From a virus: DNA of 57,766 bases. The notes below the pieces were generated by a model. The model did not search any database, had not been told where the DNA came from, and saw nothing but the letters and a program-made list of their open reading frames with translations. Positions 53,917 to 57,766 of this stretch are shown one piece after another; within the stretch, counting starts at the first letter, position 1; every line of letters starts with the position of its first letter. The stretch spans positions 1-57,766 of IMG/VR virus record IMGVR_UViG_3300046520_000171. The stretch is one strand, 5' to 3'. The translations under genes and the position numbers were made by a program.

Positions 53917-54146
53917 AGAACAAACGGCAGCGGGACGAAGATACGGCCGACCGGGCGGACCCGCTGTTCGCGTTCCTCGGGGGCGACGACACGGCGCTCC
54001 GGATCTTCCGGGCGCTGGAGCGGGACGGCATCCTCACCGTGGACGAACTCCGGCGCCAGTACCGGCTGAACTGGGTACGGGATGCCCGGGGCATAGGCCC
54101 CGCAGCCATGAACCGAATCCGGGAAAAGCTCGGGGAGTCGGGGTGA
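53913..54146 (+). CDS. Small helix-hairpin-helix protein (alpha-CTD-like)
   Basis: A 77-residue protein ending RALERDGILTVDELRRQYRL, then ARGIGPAAMNRIREKLGESG. This 'GI.TVDEL...RGIG..A...I' pattern is that of the RNA polymerase alpha C-terminal domain and related HhH folds that bind DNA minor groove or protein partners. It could mimic alpha-CTD or act with the primase. GTG overlaps the nuclease stop. Confidence 0.7.
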   Translation: MKNKRQRDEDTADRADPLFAFLGGDDTALRIFRALERDGILTVDELRRQYRLNWVRDARGIGPAAMNRIREKLGESG

Positions 54147-54260
54147 TCCCGTGTCCGTGAGTGTGGACAGTGTGGTCTACTCTCAACCCACCCAAACGAA
54201 CATGCGAAACCCCCGGAAGCCGTGGGCCGGCGCCGGGGGCACGAGCGAGAGCGAGTCGCC
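54147..54260 (+). promoter_or_regulatory. Leader of the primase-helicase gene
   Basis: This 114-bp gap holds GTGTGG-type repeats (GAGTGTGGACAGTGTGGTC) like those of the candidate origin and a CCCCCGG/CCGGGGG hairpin shortly before the ATG. TACTCT at 54178 may be a -10. Initiator binding here could autoregulate the primase gene. Confidence 0.4.
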
Positions 54261-56627
54261 ATGACCGATGTTATCGAATCCAACGGGACCGTGCCGGACG
54301 CCGCGGAGCGGGTGATGGACGCGTTCGGCACCGAGTTCACCCCTGCCTCCCTGGCGCTGCTGGACTCCGGCGGGATCCCCATCGCGGAGGCGCTGAAGTA
54401 CGGGGTGCGCTCGGTGCGGCACCCGGACCATGTGCCGGACGACATCCACCGGCGCTGGGTGAAGAGTCCCGGCATGCTGTTCGAGTGGCGGGATGCGGAC
54501 CGGACCGTGACCCAGTTCCGCCCGGACATCCCGGTGATGGACAAGGACCCCGCCACCGGCAAGGAGACCCCGCACAAGTACATCTTCCCCGGGGGCTGCG
54601 GGACCTTCCTCGGGCACCTGCGCGAGCCGGAGAGCGAGAGCGATCCGATCCTGTTCGTGGAGGGCACCAAGCAGGGGCTGGCTGCCGCTGTGTGGGTCCC
54701 GGACGGGTGGGGAGTGGTCGCGGTACCGGGCTGCCAGAACTGGACCGGTACGGACCTGTCCTGGGCCGAGGATCGGGACATCGTCTGCCTGTTCGACGCG
54801 GACGTGTTCCACAACCGGGACGTGTGGGAAGCGGCCACCGGACTGAAAGAGGCGCTGGACGCGGAGGGCGCGGCCTCGGTGCGCTTCGCGTCGCTGGCCG
54901 GCGCGAAGGCCAAGGAAGGGCTGGACGATGTCCTGGGCCGGCGCGAGCCGGACAAGCGGACCCCGTACCTGCGCCGGGTCTGCGATGCGGCCAAGAAGAC
55001 GCTGGGCAGGGCGCCGGCGCGCAAAGCGTCCGGGGATGCGGCGCTGGTGTTCAACGAGAAAGGGTCGCTGCTCGCGCAGACCGCGGCGGACTCGGTGCTG
55101 GCCGGGCAGCCCGCGGCGCTGGCGCACGGGTCCATGGTGGCCATGTACCAGGGGGGCCGCTACATCGTGGACCGGGGGCGCGAGCAGCTGTTCTCCGTGG
55201 TCCAGGAAAAGCTGGGGGAGGAGTACCGGCCGGCGCACCGGGCCACGATCGAAGAGGTGCTGATCGGCCGTCTGGCCGGCTCCGGGACCCGGCTCCCGGA
55301 GCGCATGCCGTCCCCGGTGCTCAACTGCACCAACGGGCTGCTGGACCTGCGCACGGGGGAGCTGGCCCCGCACGACCCGGCGTACCTGTCCGCCACCCAG
55401 ATCCCGGTGGCCTGGAACCCGGACGCCGTCTGCCCGAACTACGATGCGTGGCTGGCCACGGTGCTGCCCGGCTTCCAGCTCGATGACCTGGAAGAGTCCG
55501 TGTCCCTGATGCTGGACCCGTCCCGCACGCCCGGCAAAGCGGTGTTCCTGTTCGGGCCGTCCCACTCGGGCAAGTCCACGTACCTGCGCATTATGGGCCG
55601 CATCGCAGGGACGGAGAACACCTCCGCCGTCACGCTGCACCAGCTCAGTGACGACAAGTTCGCCGCTGCCAACCTGTACCTGCGGGCGCTGAACGTGGCC
55701 GCGGACCTGTCCGCCAAACACGTCTCGGACATGTCCACGTTCAAGATGCTGACCGGTGAGGACGTGATCCACGCCAACCGCAAGTACGGCAAGGAGTTCC
55801 AGTTCACCAACCAGGCGCTGTTCGCGTTCTCCGCGAACGAGTTGCCCACGGTGAGCGAGGCGTCACGGGCGTACGCCAACCGGGTCAAGCCGTTCGAGTT
55901 CCCGTACTCATTCGCCGGCCGGGAAGACCCCTCCATCGAGGACCGGATCATGGCAGAGCTGCCAGGGATCCTGGTGCGCTGGGTGGCCGCCTGGCAGCGG
56001 TACACGGCCCGCGGGGGATACCTGCCGACGGACCCGGCGGTGATGCGGGAGTTCGAGACCCGCAGCGACCGGGTCGCCCTGTGGGTGAGCGAGAAGTGCA
56101 CGGTGCATGCGGACGCGGCGGGGAAACTGGTCGGGCCGGAGCAGGGGACCAAGAAGTCCACCTTGCACGAGATGTTCAAGGCGTGGGCGAAGGATGAGGA
56201 TTCGTCCGCACCTATGTCGAGTCGCAAGTTCATCGAGCGGTTGCGCAGCGTGAGCGGGGTCGGGGAAGTGAGGCTCCGGAACGAGAACAAGAACGTGGGT
56301 CTCAATGTCACACCGGGCTCGAACCCCACACCGCCGGAATCTACACCGCACCTGTCCGTTTCGCCCGGGGATGGAGGAAACGGTACCGATATGGGGGGTG
56401 CGGAAAGTGTGGCGGGTGTGGGCATCCAGACATCCTCTCCATACGTGCGTGACTCAGAGGTTAATGATCATGGTCAAGGAGGGGTCGAGTCCCACACGCA
56501 TGGCCTAGAAGGGCTGTTCCCCACACTCGTCACACCGCCCACTCCGGAGCCCACACCGGAGCCTCTGTCACAGAGAGTGACGGACGCCGGTGACGGACCT
56601 GACGCTTTCGACTTCTACACGGACTGA
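54261..56627 (+). CDS. P4/D5-type primase-helicase (replication initiator candidate)
   Basis: The 788-residue protein has a TOPRIM-like (DUF3854) domain at about 130-240: ILFVEGTKQGLAAAV supplies the Glu and IVCLFDADVF the DxD. A D5_N region follows, then a superfamily 3 helicase with Walker A GPSHSGKSTY (about 432) and the sensor segment FAFSANELPTVSEA. P4 alpha and related proteins join priming, unwinding and origin binding. The last 100 residues are low-complexity Pro/Thr/Ser, and the DNA there carries CACAC iterons and a copy of the 16-bp origin element. It is followed by polymerase. Confidence 0.85.
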   Translation: MTDVIESNGTVPDAAERVMDAFGTEFTPASLALLDSGGIPIAEALKYGVRSVRHPDHVPDDIHRRWVKSPGMLFEWRDADRTVTQFRPDIPVMDKDPATGKETPHKYIFPGGCGTFLGHLREPESESDPILFVEGTKQGLAAAVWVPDGWGVVAVPGCQNWTGTDLSWAEDRDIVCLFDADVFHNRDVWEAATGLKEALDAEGAASVRFASLAGAKAKEGLDDVLGRREPDKRTPYLRRVCDAAKKTLGRAPARKASGDAALVFNEKGSLLAQTAADSVLAGQPAALAHGSMVAMYQGGRYIVDRGREQLFSVVQEKLGEEYRPAHRATIEEVLIGRLAGSGTRLPERMPSPVLNCTNGLLDLRTGELAPHDPAYLSATQIPVAWNPDAVCPNYDAWLATVLPGFQLDDLEESVSLMLDPSRTPGKAVFLFGPSHSGKSTYLRIMGRIAGTENTSAVTLHQLSDDKFAAANLYLRALNVAADLSAKHVSDMSTFKMLTGEDVIHANRKYGKEFQFTNQALFAFSANELPTVSEASRAYANRVKPFEFPYSFAGREDPSIEDRIMAELPGILVRWVAAWQRYTARGGYLPTDPAVMREFETRSDRVALWVSEKCTVHADAAGKLVGPEQGTKKSTLHEMFKAWAKDEDSSAPMSSRKFIERLRSVSGVGEVRLRNENKNVGLNVTPGSNPTPPESTPHLSVSPGDGGNGTDMGGAESVAGVGIQTSSPYVRDSEVNDHGQGGVESHTHGLEGLFPTLVTPPTPEPTPEPLSQRVTDAGDGPDAFDFYTD
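56308..56562. other. Second iteron locus in the primase 3' end (crr-like candidate)
   Basis: CACAC-core repeats occur at least nine times in both orientations, and GCATGGCCTAGAAGGG at 56498-56513 is followed by CTGTTCCCCACACTC, matching the 23.3-kb element with one mismatch over about 30 bp. The coding sequence here is low-complexity, as if shaped by the DNA sites. Confidence 0.65.
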
Positions 56628-56645
56628 GACGGAGGAAACGGACAG

Positions 56646-57766
56646 ATGGCTGACATCGGATTCTTTGACATCGAGACCGCGTCCGCGGACCGGCTGTACC
56701 TGGGCGGACACCCCGGCCCGTTCGTCCGGCTGTGCGGCGCTGCCGGCAACGCGGCCGTGGGCGTGACCACCGACCCCGCGGCCCTGCTGAACTTCCTGGA
56801 CCGGGCGACCGTGATCGTGGGGCATGACGTGCTCCGGTTCGACCTGTCGGCGCTGGCCCGGCACTGCGGGGCGGACTACGACGCGCTTGCGGCCAAGACC
56901 GTGGACACGATCGTTCTCGCCCGTCTCGCCGATCCGCCCTCCGCCAAGGGCATGCGGTCGGGGTACTACTCGCTCGACGCGGTCGCCCAGCGGTACGGGG
57001 TCGTGGGGAAAACCGACGACCTGAAGGCGCTGGCGCTGGAGTTCGCCCCGCTCACCGACCCGGCCACGGGGGCCAAGCTCACCGAGCCGGAACGTGCGGC
57101 CCTCGGGTACGCCCTGATCCCTCAGGACGACCCGAGGTATCTGGACTACCTCCGGGGCGACGTACGGGCCTCACGGGCCGTGTACGGGGCGCTGGCGCCC
57201 GAACTGGACGACTACGCCCGGCGCGAGATGCGGATCGCCGCGATCCAGAACCGGATGACGCTGAATGGCTGGCGGGTGGACGAAGACCTTCTCGCGCAGC
57301 GCACCACGACCGAGGAAGAGCACCGCCAGCAGGCGCTGAAGGTGCTCGGGGCCGAGTACGGGGTGCCCCTGACCAAGACCGTGACGAAGGGCCGTGGTAA
57401 GGCCAAGGTCACGTTCGAGGAACCTCGACTGTCCCCCACGGGGTCCGACGCGGGCCGTGCTGCCCTTGTGAGCGCCTTCCGGGCCGCAGGTGCCCCCCAC
57501 TACCCGAAGACCGCTACGGGGGCCCTGGCGACGTCCTCAGACGCTCTGGGGGACGGTTTCTACTTCGTGGGCAAGGGCGCGGAGATGAAGCGGTTCCCCG
57601 GCATGCTGCGCGCGTACGGGCATCTTCCCGGGGTCCGCAGGATCTGTGAGCTGGTCAACGAGGTGACCGGGGCCACCGCCAAGTACGCGGAGATCTCCAA
57701 GTTCGTTACCGCCGGCCGGGTGCACGCCGGGATCGGGGAGGACCAGGCGTCGGGGCGCTGGGCCCA
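56646..57766 (+). CDS. polA-like: DNA polymerase I (family A), N-terminal part, continues at 1
   Basis: The first 373 residues in this window open with ADIGFFDIETASADRL: the DxE exonuclease I motif of a 3'-5' proofreading domain at residues 8-10. Further exonuclease motifs are VGHDVLRFDLSAL and DVRASRAVYGAL. The polymerase thumb begins near RREMRIAAIQNRMTLNGWRVD. GACGGAGGAAACGGACAG precedes the ATG. The gene is cut by the window end only because of where the circle was opened. Confidence 0.95.
   Translation, partial: MADIGFFDIETASADRLYLGGHPGPFVRLCGAAGNAAVGVTTDPAALLNFLDRATVIVGHDVLRFDLSALARHCGADYDALAAKTVDTIVLARLADPPSAKGMRSGYYSLDAVAQRYGVVGKTDDLKALALEFAPLTDPATGAKLTEPERAALGYALIPQDDPRYLDYLRGDVRASRAVYGALAPELDDYARREMRIAAIQNRMTLNGWRVDEDLLAQRTTTEEEHRQQALKVLGAEYGVPLTKTVTKGRGKAKVTFEEPRLSPTGSDAGRAALVSAFRAAGAPHYPKTATGALATSSDALGDGFYFVGKGAEMKRFPGMLRAYGHLPGVRRICELVNEVTGATAKYAEISKFVTAGRVHAGIGEDQASGRWA
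57640..57766. repeat. Terminal direct repeat, right copy (circular overlap)
   Basis: Identical to 1-127; see there. Unique length is therefore about 57,639 bp. Confidence 0.95.

Overview
The window is one complete, high-GC (about 70%) tailed-phage genome of the kind that infects Streptomyces or close relatives. The evidence is the pervasive G/C third positions, GTG starts, the GGAGGA ribosome sites, a WhiB-family regulator and an actinophage-style siphovirus gene set. Bases 1-127 are repeated exactly at 57640-57766 and the DNA polymerase gene runs in frame across the junction, so the molecule is a circle (or circularly permuted) of about 57,639 bp. The 127-bp overlap looks like a k-mer assembly overlap rather than biology.

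Layout. (1) 56646 to 842 across the junction, then 883-1958: DNA polymerase I, two small genes, a RuvC-like resolvase. (2) 1982-3403: probable small terminase and small unknown genes. (3) 3403-6607: a compact glycan cassette (two GT2-like transferases, an NAD-dependent sugar epimerase, a DUF616 transferase-like protein, a methyltransferase); another transferase sits at 34783-35862. (4) 6626-34786: large terminase, two membrane proteins, portal, a giant fusion (2H phosphoesterase + MuF + prohead protease), capsid, head-tail connectors, frameshifted tail chaperone, tape measure, baseplate, tail fibres, amidase endolysin and holin. Two minus-strand genes interrupt this late block, each with its own early-type promoter. 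(5) 35859-53003, minus strand: many small Cys-rich genes, WhiB, an FtsK/TraB-like translocase, Spd-like membrane proteins, a GntR regulator, a probable ssDNA-binding protein, a tRNA-like element, a PD-(D/E)XK exonuclease and an SF2 helicase. (6) 53097-56627, plus strand: HTH protein, nuclease, HhH protein and a P4/D5-type primase-helicase.

How it fits together. Replication uses the P4-type primase-helicase, polymerase A, SF2 helicase, exonuclease, SSB-like protein and RuvC. No integrase was found. Instead there is a set of genes typical of Streptomyces conjugative plasmids: an FtsK/TraB-like translocase with a C-terminal winged helix, Spd-like membrane proteins and a KorSA-like GntR regulator. 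About 60 copies of the hexamer CTGTCC/GGACAG are concentrated in three short tracts beside exactly these genes. A second striking signal is a pair of distant loci (23.3-23.6 kb and the 3' end of the primase gene) sharing a 16-bp element, CACAC iterons and, at the first locus, an A+T-rich core between inverted repeats: an ori/crr-like arrangement. My best reading is a phage-plasmid-like genome with a possible translocation module. The early minus-strand genes share a recognisable promoter (TTGCGN, 17-18 bp, TTTAAT, then TAAATCAGACGG) and mostly use individual promoters and hairpin terminators.

Functions are assigned by reading motifs by eye; no database search was possible, so family names are recognitions, not hits.
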